Positions 12,401 through 22,100 of a DNA stretch of 64,000 nucleotides are shown one piece after another. The stretch covers positions 930,001-994,000 of the forward strand of contig NC_044029.1 in the NCBI RefSeq assembly GCF_900496995.4, given 5' to 3'. Position 1 is the first letter of the stretch. The number at the start of each line of letters is the position of its first letter. The notes beneath the pieces were generated by a model. It was not told the DNA's origin, ran no database searches, and worked only from the letters and a program-made list of their open reading frames with translations. Position numbers and translations under genes: made by a program. The stretch comes from Aquila chrysaetos chrysaetos. Taxonomy: Eukaryota; Chordata; Aves; Accipitriformes; Accipitridae.

Positions 12401-15400
12401 GCAGGATGCGAGAAGAGTCAAAATGTTTTTTGGTGTTGACAGAAACAAGATTTTGTGGCACTGTTATCTACTGATGCCAGATTTCACAGGCCTCAGCTTG
12501 AAGAGCGAGCAGGAACGCAGCTGCCTGTCTATTACCTTGGAGTGTCTGCAGTGGTGAGGAAGGGCCTGTGCTCCGACCTGGCTCTCCCAGATAGGTCTCT
12601 CCCGCCGAAGCCCAGCCTGGGAGCTGCCACCTCCCCCACCAGATGCTGTTCCTGGGGCTTTCTCACCTGCTCCCTGACCTAGGTTGCGGTTCCAGGTGTT
12701 ATGCAAGTCTCTAGGGGGACAGGGAATTAGAAATGCGCACACCAACACAAGAATCATCGAGATCACCACAGTGAGCAAAAAGATCGCTGTGCGCAGGTAT
12801 GGCATGAGGGAGGGAGCAGCCTTCTGCTCCAAACTCCCAGCCGCCTCTGCAGGATAACCCTCGGGTGCGCTCTCTGACGTGTGCTGCTTTGCCATCCCAA
12901 CCTCCACATCAGAGTCAGGGTCCTGCACCTCCTCAGGGGGGCTCTTCCCGTTCTTGACCCCCCCGTTCTTCTGGATGTTGAGTACCAGGTCATCTTCACT
13001 TTCATCACTGTCAGCCTGAGTGAGGGGATCGTATTCCCCGAGGTCCGGACTCTTCTTTCCTGAGGAAAGAGATGGAGAGAGACAATAAAGCACGAGTTCC
13101 TCGCTTTTGCAGGATCTCAGTGGAGAAAAGGCTGCAGCGGAGAATGGTATGGAAGGGACGACAGTGCAGTCTGCATTTTGTATGGATCCAAGTGAGAGGC
13201 GTGAGAGGAAAGACAGGGTCTGTCCATGTTTCAGAGTAGCAGCTGCAGGAGAAAAGATGCCGACAGTTTATTTTCCCAAGATAAAGGTGTGTGTGTATAT
13301 ATATATAAAATATCTATAAACATATATATACACGCACACATATGTATGTGTATATATATGGAATTCACAGCCGATTTAATTCTAACACTTTCCTGTTTTG
13401 TAATGAGACGCACTGACAGGAAGCCATGCTTAACACTCTGAGTACCTAAACCTCAGCACTCTCTTGACTTCAGACTCTGAACTCCTTTAGCATTTGCCAG
13501 TCTCTAATCCCGACACAGCCCCTCTTCACTTGTAGTCTGTGTTCTCTGAGGGGGCCTCCCTCTGCAGCTCATTGCTCCCCTCCTCCTCCTCCAGCCTGCT
13601 CCAAGCACCACTGCTGCCTTCCAGTGTGCCACATCTGCTGTCCTGCTTTGTGAGGGATAGAAGGGATAGAGCACTGCGCATTGTTTCTCTGCAGTGCTGG
13701 TAAAAATGGGTATTGACTCCCTGAAGATGAGGGCAAAGTGATTTTGCCCTTTTGGGCCAGTGACATGCTGGTGTCTGAAGGGATCAGGGCTGCCCCTCTA
13801 AGATACCACCTTCTCTGCATGGCTCAGCACCACAAGAGGGAGTGCTCCAGCCCCTGCAGTAGGAAACCACAGTGCTCCTGCTCTGTTCCTGCTCCCACCA
13901 GAGCCAGCAGCTTGTGCTTGGCCTTGCCAAGATAGATAACTTAGTACTGATTGACGCCTTCAGGTGGTGGTACAAGAAAGTAGCTTAGCTTTAGGTGTCT
14001 CTCCCACAGGTGGCTGGCACATGCATGACTTCTCCCCCAAGCCCTAGACAGCCGCAGGGAGTGTGACGAGGGCAGGTGTAGAGCCTGGTCGTATATACTG
14101 GCGTAACGCCAGGGCCATCTGTTTATGGGGGCAGGCAAGATAACGCAGACTTGCTGCCCTGAGCTACGAGTGGAGGATCACGTCTCAGGCAGCTGCCCTG
14201 CGCCACCAGGCTGGGCATGAAGCCATGGCCACTGCTCCAATGATTGCAGGGTCTCAGTCTATTTCTCTCTCTCTCTCTCCTATTCCAAGGTGGGACTCTG
14301 CTATCCCAGATATCTGCTTCATTTCCCTTTGCCTAAAGCTGACCTGAGATGGGAGCTGACTTGTGCCAGAAGATGCTTGAGGTGATACATGCAAGGCATA
14401 AATAATAAGCAAAAACATGCAAGCTGTAACCATGCACAGACACTAAGATGATGGGAAGGCTTTACAGAGCGGAAATTTAAGGGCTTTCAAGATTATTCTT
14501 TCTGCATAATATGCCTTACTTCTGGTTTTCCTGTTAAAGGCAGACTCAGTTACAGACATACTGTAGTATCTAGTTAGTGCAACACACCTATTTTGCATCA
14601 TCTAGAATCTATTTTGCAGCACACGCATCTCACTTGTTTCTCATTTCTTGCCCCACGAAAGGACCTTCACTTCCCCTTCCTGTACCACTATAAATGGTAT
14701 TCAGTGTCAATTTCAGGACTTAAGAAAAACTGTCGATCCCAGTAAAGGCCAAATGCCCCACGCTAAGTGGAGCAGCCAGGACAACCCACCCACATGGAAT
14801 AGAGGGAAATAAAGATATCCAACGAGATCACGTATCTAAATCAGACCCTTCCTTTTTGAACTAGGGGCTCCTAGAAAAGAATCACATCAAAACAATCTGG
14901 TGCACATACACACTCCAAAAAGCTGTTCCTTGTGGAGGTAGAGCACCCAGCTAAAAGATACTACATTCCTACACGACGGTCCACTGTATCCCTGAGACAT
15001 TGCATCATTTCACACAGACCTGTCCTAAACATGCGTTCAAAGTTGGGCTTTTCAGGAAGTCTTGATAACCTCGGCTCCATCCTGTGAACAGCACTGAAGG
15101 CCACCGACCTCGGTGGCACACAGCTCTCTGCTCAGAGATTGCAGTGACAGCGCAGTGTGAATTTCCCAGATGTCTATATAGTAGGTTGTGGTGACAAGTT
15201 GCTGAAAGAGTACTCAGCGAAAACAAGAAATTCCAGAGAGGACTCGCTGGCAGAGTATTTGCAGCTTCTCACTACAGATCCAGATGTGCCAGTTCAAGCC
15301 AGGTCAGAGTGGTATGAAAAGCAAATACTGCTGGCCCAAGAGCAAATGGTATTTAGCCTAGGAAGTCAAAGTTGGACAGTTATGTTAACAAGACTGCTCC

Positions 15401-18400
15401 GGGTTTTGGAAACTGGCGTGCTTTGAGTAAAACAACTCAACAGCACACTTACACTTCAGATATATTGTGATTTGTTTAAATATTTTAATTCCAGACAGTC
15501 AAGCCAGAAGACTGAAACCTGCTGTTCACCCTTGGGGCAAATAAAAGCATTGATAGGAATGAGCTTTATCTGGAACAGTTTTGTTCTGTATCTCTAGGAG
15601 ACAGAAAGGACCTCGAAACCATGGCTCACCCACTCCTTGAACCGGCAGGGACTGAGATGTTGGCAACATCGACAGTGGTGTCAACCACAGATGATCTGTA
15701 ACAGGAGCACCCTTCCTGCTGAGAACCACTGATCAGAAGCTAGAAAACAGCTACTACACAGTAATGACTTATCTACACAGGAAAGGATCTACTGAGTTAT
15801 AGGAGAGCTTCTCAGTGTTATTTCATGTCTAAGCCTCACCAAGAACCAGAAACCAGCATTCCTTCCCCCTGTCTTTTCTCAAAAGGTCAGCTGGTACTCT
15901 CACAAGGCACAGCCACTCCGTAAGGTCAGGCATAAAATGCCCTGCTGATTACTTTTTGTAAACCAAAAGGAGGGAAGACACTGCCCTTTAACAATGGCTG
16001 TTGGAGCACTCACCTAGCACATGGGAAACCCAATTGCATATCTAATCTGCAGATTAGGTCTGCAGATCAGAGGATACAAATGTTCATCTCTCACTGTGGG
16101 GAGAGAGCCCTAACAATTGATCTGTAGGTGTTTTGGGAATGCGTCTGGAGGGCTGGCAGGGATGTGCCCAGCCCGGCCTCCCGAGGCTGTTCTGCACTGC
16201 AGAGAATATGTAAGTCATGATTCATCTGGCTGGAGAGAGAGAAGGAACATGACTCTTCATCTGAGTTTTAGGTCACTTGCTGTGGGAAGGAGGGATACCA
16301 CACCTGCCTTCCACTAATCACTCCCAAATTATTTTTCAACAGAAAAGCATAAATAGAGAGACATAAATAGCAGTAAAGAATGTGTGAAAACAAGGGCAAT
16401 CTCACACCATTTAGAGAATTATGATTTATTGAGAAGTGCTCCAGAATTCAAATTCTTCCCTTTCTGGTCAACAACAAGGCTCAGGCTGGGGGAAGACAGT
16501 ATGTCCATCACAAGAAAGCTAAAACTGCCTCTGTTGGAAGTGATCAGCTGTCAGAAAATCCAACACTCCCATGTAGTTTTCAGCTTTTCATCAAGGAAGC
16601 AGAAATGCTAAGACCCAAGTTGGCCTCTTGGTCAAACTCTCACCCTATCTTGTGAAACAATAATCACTGTGTAACCTTCATGATAAATTAGTCCCTGTAC
16701 TAAAGAAAACAGACTCCAGATCTACCCTGAGCAGGACTGTGGCCTTGTGTATGTAACAGATCTGTGTAACTCACATCTTGTTATCTGTCTTTTGCAAAGC
16801 ACCTCTAAGCTTATGTAAACCTTGCATCCACTTTACAGGGATGGAGTTCATATCAGCAAATTCAGTTTCCCTGCTGCACTGTGTTCTCTCCTACAGGTAT
16901 AGTAAATAAACTGCTTCTGTTCTGACCTGTTCTAAATTGTACTCCATTTTTTCTAGGGCACCAGTGATAAAACAGAGGTTCCCAATCAGTGGCCTGTCGT
17001 TACAATCAGAGGAACTCTTGCTCGTGGTCTGTGGCTAAGTTACTGGTCATGTCGCCCTGGATTTTTTTTTGCAGCCACTCAAAGAAAAAGCAAATACTGA
17101 AGAGGGAGGTTTTCAGAGGCTGAAGAGAGAGAGAAAATGCCCCAAACTTATCGACTTTCAAGGGCAGTTGGACTCTAAACTGCACTTTATGACTTTGCAA
17201 ATCCCCTGTGCATTTGCCTAATAGTACTTTTTGCACAGGCAGCTCTTGCAACTATTACAGTAGAAGAATGTGACCTCTCAAAGAAGAAAAGATGACTCGT
17301 GATCATGATTTGGAAAGGAGACATCTGTGAAGTGATCTGTGTTGGAATCAGGTCTCGCTCATAATGAAATACTCATTGCTAGCGCTGATGGCTTGAAAGA
17401 TATTATTAATTGTAATCTTTTTTCTGTTTTTAACTTACTGGAAAGGTTTTTCCTTGCACTCACTTTGGAGTGAAAAGAGCAGATCTTGGACTTTAGATAA
17501 GTACGATTTTCAGTGCGTTATTCCAATGATGACATACTGGTTCCAGTATCCTTTGTATTCGCTTCATGTTCTGTTTATTTCTCTTTTTTTTCCCCAGCTG
17601 GCAGTTGGCAGGCACCAGGTACTGCAGACATATCTCTAAGCCCATGGGGAGATAAGTTGCCACATATTGATGTAATTAATTTAATGATGCAGCAGGAAAA
17701 AACAGCTATAGCAATAGGCTTTCTGCTTTCTCATTGCTGTTGAAAGTTGCATTTTTCAAGAGCTAACCACAGAAACAAGGTATGATATATGCAATTTAAC
17801 CTAAGGACTGATGCGAGAACTGTTTTCTTAACTGCAGTTGCAAGGCCTGTGCTCTTTTCCAAATCAGTGCCTCCCAACAGCAGATACCAGATAGATCACG
17901 CTGGTTCCAGAGGTCCAGGAAGAGATCTGTACTTGTTATTGTACAGTTCCCCAGTGGTCACACCCCAATACACACACTTATACCTACCAGTTTGCACTTT
18001 TCCTAAATAAACTTCGTGCCAAGTGTATTCCTTCCCATTTAGACATAGATATACCTACTCAGGAAGAAACTGATTTGCAAACAAAACTTCTTTGAATGAA
18101 ATCTAACAGGCACTACATAAACTAACGACTCCTGGTACGGGTTACTAAAAGCTGGCGGGAAGGGCCCTGAAGATATTACTGTGCTCTTCACGGACCAACG
18201 GAGGAGGAAAGCACGACCTGCCCGCCGCACAGACTGGGGCACTGCGGGACCAGAGCGGTGCGTGGTGCAGGGGCAAAGCCGTCCCCAGCAGCGCACAGCC
18301 GGGCCCCATCTCTGTCCCACGGCTGTCCCGAAGGCGAGACACGGTCAGGAGGGGCAAGGAGGCACCTTCCCATCGGGTTAACACAGCCAAGCACGCCAGC

Positions 18401-19121
18401 ACTGTCTCCAGTCCATCCAACCGCAACTAGCACGCTCTCAGGATCTGGTTTCGCCACGGATTTTCGCTCCCTTTTAATCTCCTCGGCTGTTGGGCTGCCG
18501 CTCACTGCCTTATCTTCCAAAGATCTGGTTCCCTGACACAATAGCCCCTTATGCCTGAATATCCTTTCATCTCGCTGAAGATCCCCGGCTGGAAGGCACG
18601 CAGAGGCGGTAGGCACGACCGTAAACGTTTACCTGGGTAACTGCAGCGGCACTCACCGAACTCCTGGCCCGGCTTTTGAGGCCGAAGCCCGGCGGCAGCG
18701 GCTCCGAGAGGGACCGGCGCTTCCTCGCGGCGGTGCCGGCCGTTCCCCAGCCCCCCTAGCCCGCTTCTGCGCGGCCTACGGCACCCGGCGCCTCCTCCCT
18801 CCCTCCCAGGGCCGCGGCCGGGCCCAGGCCCGGGCCCAGGCCCAGGCCCAGGCCCCCCTCCCCGCCACACGCGACGCCCCCGGAGCCCCCCGAGGCGCTG
18901 CCCCGTCCCCGGCAGCCCTCCCTCCGCCGCGGGACCCGGGCACAGGCCGCCGAACCCCACCGCACCGCCTGCGCGGCCGCAGGACCGGCCGGGCCTCGCC
19001 CCGCGTCGCCGTGGCGACGCGGACCCGGACGCGGCTGACCCCGGCCCGGCCCGTCTCTCCCTCCCGGGGGTACGGAACCCTTACCCGGCAGCTTCAGCGC
19101 CCGGGACAGCACCGTCGCCAT
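312..19121 (-). CDS. FAM234B: FAM234B, 11 of the coding exons (3' end outside window)
   Basis: FAM234B (formerly KIAA1467) is a poorly characterised type II membrane protein of the ITFG/FG-GAP-related FAM234 family. I traced eleven coding exons with compatible phases: 19121-19085, 13059-12667, 11708-11610, 8954-8766, 7252-7122, 6441-6294, 5941-5800, 5134-4991, 1511-1430, 1183-1028 and 429-312. They give 1,639 nt, about 546 residues. The N-terminus [20 protein letters not shown], an acidic cytoplasmic segment, one transmembrane helix and two Ca-loop-like motifs ([18 protein letters not shown]) agree with the human protein as I remember it (about 622 residues). The final part, roughly 75 residues, is not found in 1-311 and must lie left of the window. 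The gene is divergent from HEBP1, as in human. Identity is certain; exon ends are inferred from splice consensus and phase. Confidence 0.96.
1028..1183 (-). CDS. FAM234B: FAM234B coding exon 10
   Basis: 156 nt, 52 codons, phase 0 to phase 0. It begins [17 protein letters not shown] and contains [13 protein letters not shown]. Acceptor GCCTTGAG|GTG, donor TTTG|GTGAGC. The acceptor tract is modest, so the exact 5' edge is slightly less certain than the rest. Confidence 0.93.
1430..1511 (-). CDS. FAM234B: FAM234B coding exon 9 (short)
   Basis: 82 nt, phase 2 to phase 0. It encodes [20 protein letters not shown] and then TGDGNKK. It is too short to stand out as an ORF; I found it by looking for the counterpart of the human PGYF..DQTLDF segment. 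Acceptor TTTGCAG|C, donor AAAAAG|GTAAAA. Confidence 0.93.
3110..3290. repeat. possible ancient, degraded interspersed repeat
   Basis: The stretch around 3200-3250 (TTTTCCAGGGATCTTGTCAA and following) resembles an ancient amniote repeat family in which a similar clause recurs. Heavily decayed; I cannot name the family. It may extend further left. Confidence 0.3.
3660..3900 (+). mobile_element. CR1 LINE, 3' fragment
   Basis: Typical avian CR1 3' end in plus orientation: a GAGGTTGTAGAGTCTCCATC block, then TTGAGCAGG, GCTGGACTAG, CCTCCAGAGGTGCCTTCCAA and the terminal ATTCTGTGA element. 5'-truncated, as nearly all CR1 copies are. It lies in FAM234B intron 8, antisense to the gene. Confidence 0.9.
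4991..5134 (-). CDS. FAM234B: FAM234B coding exon 8 (non-canonical donor)
   Basis: 144 nt, phase 2 to phase 2. It encodes [20 protein letters not shown] and continues through [12 protein letters not shown] to LELQNIS. The donor CAG|GTTACA lacks the usual purine at +3 and G at +5, but the next exon joins in phase to give [11 protein letters not shown], which matches the human protein across the junction. Confidence 0.92.
5800..5941 (-). CDS. FAM234B: FAM234B coding exon 7
   Basis: 142 nt, phase 1 to phase 2. It encodes [20 protein letters not shown], then an acidic [10 protein letters not shown] segment and [12 protein letters not shown] is a possible N-glycosylation site. Acceptor CTGGCAG|GT, donor TACAG|GTAGGA. 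Confidence 0.94.
6294..6441 (-). CDS. FAM234B: FAM234B coding exon 6
   Basis: 148 nt, phase 0 to phase 1. It begins [13 protein letters not shown] and ends [10 protein letters not shown], the beta-strand-rich core of the ectodomain. Acceptor TTTGCAG|CCT, donor TTTG|GTAAGA. Confidence 0.95.
7122..7252 (-). CDS. FAM234B: FAM234B coding exon 5 (second FG-GAP-like loop)
   Basis: 131 nt, phase 1 to phase 0. It encodes [14 protein letters not shown] followed by [17 protein letters not shown], a fully canonical DxDxDGxxD calcium-loop motif. Acceptor CCCACAG|GC, donor ACACAG|GTACAG. Confidence 0.95.
8766..8954 (-). CDS. FAM234B: FAM234B coding exon 4
   Basis: 189 nt, phase 1 to phase 1. It encodes the propeller segment beginning [20 protein letters not shown] and ending SASTG; NGS in this segment is an N-glycosylation sequon. 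Donor ACAG|GTAGAG. Confidence 0.95.
11610..11708 (-). CDS. FAM234B: FAM234B coding exon 3 (first FG-GAP-like loop)
   Basis: 99 nt, phase 1 to phase 1. It encodes a stretch with [18 protein letters not shown], which carries a DxNxDGxxD loop typical of FG-GAP/integrin-like beta-propeller blades. Acceptor TGTTGCAG|GT, donor ATGG|GTAAGC. Confidence 0.95.
12667..13059 (-). CDS. FAM234B: FAM234B coding exon 2 (cytoplasmic tail and transmembrane helix)
   Basis: 393 nt, phase 1 to phase 1. It encodes the acidic segment with the run DSDESEDD, then one hydrophobic helix (core [20 protein letters not shown]) followed by [13 protein letters not shown]. No signal peptide precedes it, so the helix is a signal anchor with the C-terminal part outside (type II). 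Acceptor TTCCTCAG|GAAAG, donor GCAG|GTGAGA. Confidence 0.96.
13287..13362. repeat. TG/TA microsatellite
   Basis: Alternating GT, AT and AC runs (GTGTGTGTATATATATATA and similar) inside FAM234B intron 1. Confidence 0.9.
18812..18858. repeat. GGCCCA/GGCCCG hexamer tandem repeat
   Basis: About six to seven imperfect copies of a GGCCCA-type hexamer inside the CpG island near the start of FAM234B intron 1. On the minus strand it encodes Gly-Pro/Leu repeats only by chance. Confidence 0.75.
19085..19121 (-). CDS. FAM234B: FAM234B coding exon 1 (start codon)
   Basis: Minus-strand ATG at 19121-19119 opens [13 protein letters not shown]; the donor CCGG|GTAAGG leaves one base (phase 1). The start lies just downstream of the NRF1-containing promoter, so the 5' UTR is probably very short. 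Confidence 0.95.
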
Positions 19122-19136
19122 GCTGGAGAGGCGCAA

Positions 19137-19148
19137 TGCGCATGCGCG
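19137..19148. promoter_or_regulatory. NRF1 binding site
   Basis: The palindrome TGCGCATGCGCG fits the NRF1 consensus (YGCGCAYGCGCR) exactly. It lies 16 bp upstream of the FAM234B ATG, so transcription probably starts very close to it. Confidence 0.8.
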
Positions 19149-19162
19149 CCGCCCCGCTGCCT

Positions 19163-19183
19163 GCTTGCTGGGACTTGTAGTTC
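19163..19183 (-). promoter_or_regulatory. GFY/ZNF143 (Staf)-like promoter element
   Basis: On the minus strand this reads GAACTACAAGTCCCAGCAAG, close to the promoter element RACTACAAYTCCCAG with its ZNF143/Staf half. It sits 15 bp upstream of the NRF1 site, a usual arrangement in TATA-less housekeeping promoters. Confidence 0.7.
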
Positions 19184-22100
19184 TGCGGCGGGGGAGGCCC
19201 CTCCCGACGTGGCGGCCGCCCAGGGGGCCGCGTCGCTCCTCGCCCCGGCGGCCTCGCTCTGCCGGGGCGGCGGAGGGGCAGCCCCGGGGGTCCCTGTCAC
19301 GGGGAGCCGCGGGTGAGGGCCGCTCGGTGGGCCGCCGGGCCCCTGAGGGTCTCTCCCCAGGGGGGGCTGTGCCTGACTGGAGCCGGCAGGCCTGCGGGTG
19401 GGGCGGCAGCGGGGCCTTCAGCGGGGAGCTGCCGCTCTCCCGCAGAGCTGCCCGCCTGGCGTAAACCTGGGGCTCCCGCTCGAAGCCGAAGCGCTGCGCT
19501 GGTTCCGTCGCCCTTCGTTTCCTCCCGGTTGTTTTACGGGGTCAGAGACCCGCAGGGCGGCGGGGGCTGGTGGCAGCGACCCGTCACCGAGGACAGCCCA
19601 GATTTCGACAGCCTGCGTGACTGTGCTGGGCACAGACCCTGGCGAAAATACACTTGTTGTCCTAAGTGGTTTACACAGAAAGCGCCAGTCCTTTAAGTTG
19701 TTCTTGATATAAATACGTGCCTTCATTGTTGGAAGTTTTTGGTTGGAAGAAATCTTACTTGTTGATTTTGTTTGTGCAATGGGTTTTTTTTTTACTACTT
19801 TAATTACTAAAGTCCGCCAGGGCATTTTCCAAAGCTGTCCTTGAGTTTCACCACAGCCTTCCGAGGTAAGCGAACAAGCGAACTCTCCCACGATGGGGAA
19901 GTGGAGCAAGGAGCGTTTTGTGGCTCCCCCCAAGCCGCAAGGCTCCAGCTTCCCGATTCCCAGGCCCATGCGCAGGCCATCTAACACCATCACTTCTTCA
20001 AGTCATGATTTGTGTGAGAACTCTCAAGGCTGACTCCTTTGTCACAGAAGAGAAAGGAGTATTGGCTAAATACATCAAAAGAGAGTCCAATTGGCTGAAG
20101 AACACGTCATGTTTCTTCAGCATCTGCTGCTGCTGCTGCTTTCTCCTGCTTCAGGCACTGTTCCTGTGAATAATGTACTTACCCTTTCCTGTCCAGGACT
20201 GCCCTGAAACTGTTTAAGCAATAACAATAAAGAAGGAGCAGAAGAAGGACACCAAGTGGTCTAGCTGGTGAAGAGAATTTTTTTTCAGATATGAACGGGA
20301 AAGGGTTCTGATCCCAAACCTTTTGTACCAGGGGGATTTTTTCCATTGATGTCATCAGGCTTCAGATCAGGACCTTCCTGAGAACACAGCACTTGCAGGG
20401 GCAGTCCCAGGTGGCAAAGTGGAGAAGCCATCAGAATCGTTCTTTTTCTTTCCCTTCCAGGTCTTTCTGAATACAGAGTCCTTATGTTCCGTATGCCATT
20501 TCCCTTCCTCCACTTTTTGATTTGAGAGCAGTAACAATCCTGTATCTATGTAAATATTTACAGGAGAGATCCTGGATCCTTTTCAAGTCTCAGTTAGCAA
20601 AGCCTGTGATACGCAGGGACAAGAGCTGTCCAGCAGAGCGGCTCTTTCTAAGAAAATGCGTCTGGCACCAATTAGTGCTGGGGGGGAAAGGTACGGCAGA
20701 AAACAGCCAGAAGCAGGAACTGGAAAATCTGGTGTCCTCATTTGTGATCTTCTAACATCTGGCATACATATACACTGCAAGAGCCCATAGTTTACAATGC
20801 TTGTACATTTGCGGTACAGCATAGCCCACTTTTAATTTCATGCATCTGCACAAAAATGACTCGTTCCCCAACCCCTGAGATCTCTGTGAGGCTAATGGAT
20901 AGCAAGGACAAGTGATTTGTGGTGAAAACTGATGCTTTTGAGGAACATATGACTAAGCAAAGTGTTCAGAGGGTTTAATGATTTGCAAAGCATGAGGAAT
21001 GAAGTTTTCCTTCTTTACATTGTGAATGTAAGCTTATTTGCATATAAATTGGACCTGTCAAGTGTACTAATATAAATCAAAAAGCTGTGAAAATAAAACT
21101 GAAGCTGCAAATAAATCATTCATTTATGTGAATGTTGCTGTTAATTTTATTTATTTTTTCCAAAGCAGTTTGCAAAAGCTAGATGCTGAAAAATGAGATA
21201 CTTGGGGTTAAGCTTGGAAGTCTGAGACCTTTGGGATGGCAATGTGGTCGTTTAGAAAAATGTTCCAAGCCAAAAAGCATGAAAATATGCACCCACCAGC
21301 CCCTTATCAGTGTTGAGTCTGTGCAAGCCCTCTCTGCCCACACTGACATCTGCTGTCCTGCGTAGGGTGAAGACCCTGCCTGAGGTCAATTTGCTGTGCC
21401 CTGCTGGATGCCTGATTTCTGACCTGACCCATGCCCTTCGAAATGCCGGTGTGTTGGAGTCGCTGTACGGGTACGCAACATTCACCTGACCTGCACAAAC
21501 TGTAGTGATATCCAGGGTCCACCTAGTAGGGCCAGTGCAGAAGACTTCGCACTTCACTCAAAAATGGTGGGACACACCATAAGGAAACCTTTTCAGTGTC
21601 ACCTCTATCAGTCACTTCTCGCTGTCACTCCACACGAAAGGAGAGGGGCAATGTCCTTGAATAACAGCAGGAACACAATATGTGGGGACAGCTGCCTTGT
21701 CCAGAAATCCCGGATAACGCACTCAAGCCCTGCACCCAGGTTGCAGCTCTCTGCTCTCCTTCCTCTTGTTTATTTCTTTCTGGGACAGGCCACGCATAAT
21801 GCCCCTCCTCTCTTGCAATCAGTTTGTTCAGTTCTCTTCCACTAGCCTCTAGACCAGCCTACACTGAATGTCCCACAAGTGAAAAGCGCTGCCCTTTTGG
21901 TACGGTGATTCCCCTTGTACAGCTGCCAATCACTTAGCTCCAAAGACTGATAATCCTAATAATTGCACAGGAGCATCTGTGGCACTTCAGAGCTTTACTG
22001 AAATCCCTGATGGCTCATGTGTGGACTTTTAGAAGGTCTCCAGCCCTACAACTGTTAACATCTCAGCGCCAGCCTGCCCTCTGGTCCCTGGGAGGTGTCA

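Larger units (their letters stand above)
13060..19084 (-). other. FAM234B: FAM234B intron 1
   Basis: A 6-kb first intron. It holds a TA/TG microsatellite (about 13287-13360), a CT run near 14264, an unexplained plus-strand open frame at 15157-15426 and the CpG island at its 5' end. No gene on the other strand is recognisable. Confidence 0.7.
18640..19560. promoter_or_regulatory. FAM234B: CpG island over the FAM234B start
   Basis: About 0.9 kb of very GC- and CpG-rich sequence spans the start of intron 1, exon 1 and the upstream flank. There is no TATA box near the start codon, as usual for a housekeeping-type dispersed promoter. It extends about 400 bp upstream of the ATG, enough to allow divergent transcription, but no plus-strand gene is recognisable beyond it. 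Confidence 0.85.

Noticed and set aside
12464-13093. 209-codon minus frame as a single-exon gene
   Set aside because: It is FAM234B exon 2 read through into both introns. Splice sites at 13059/13060 and 12667/12666 and phase continuity with neighbours define the true exon.
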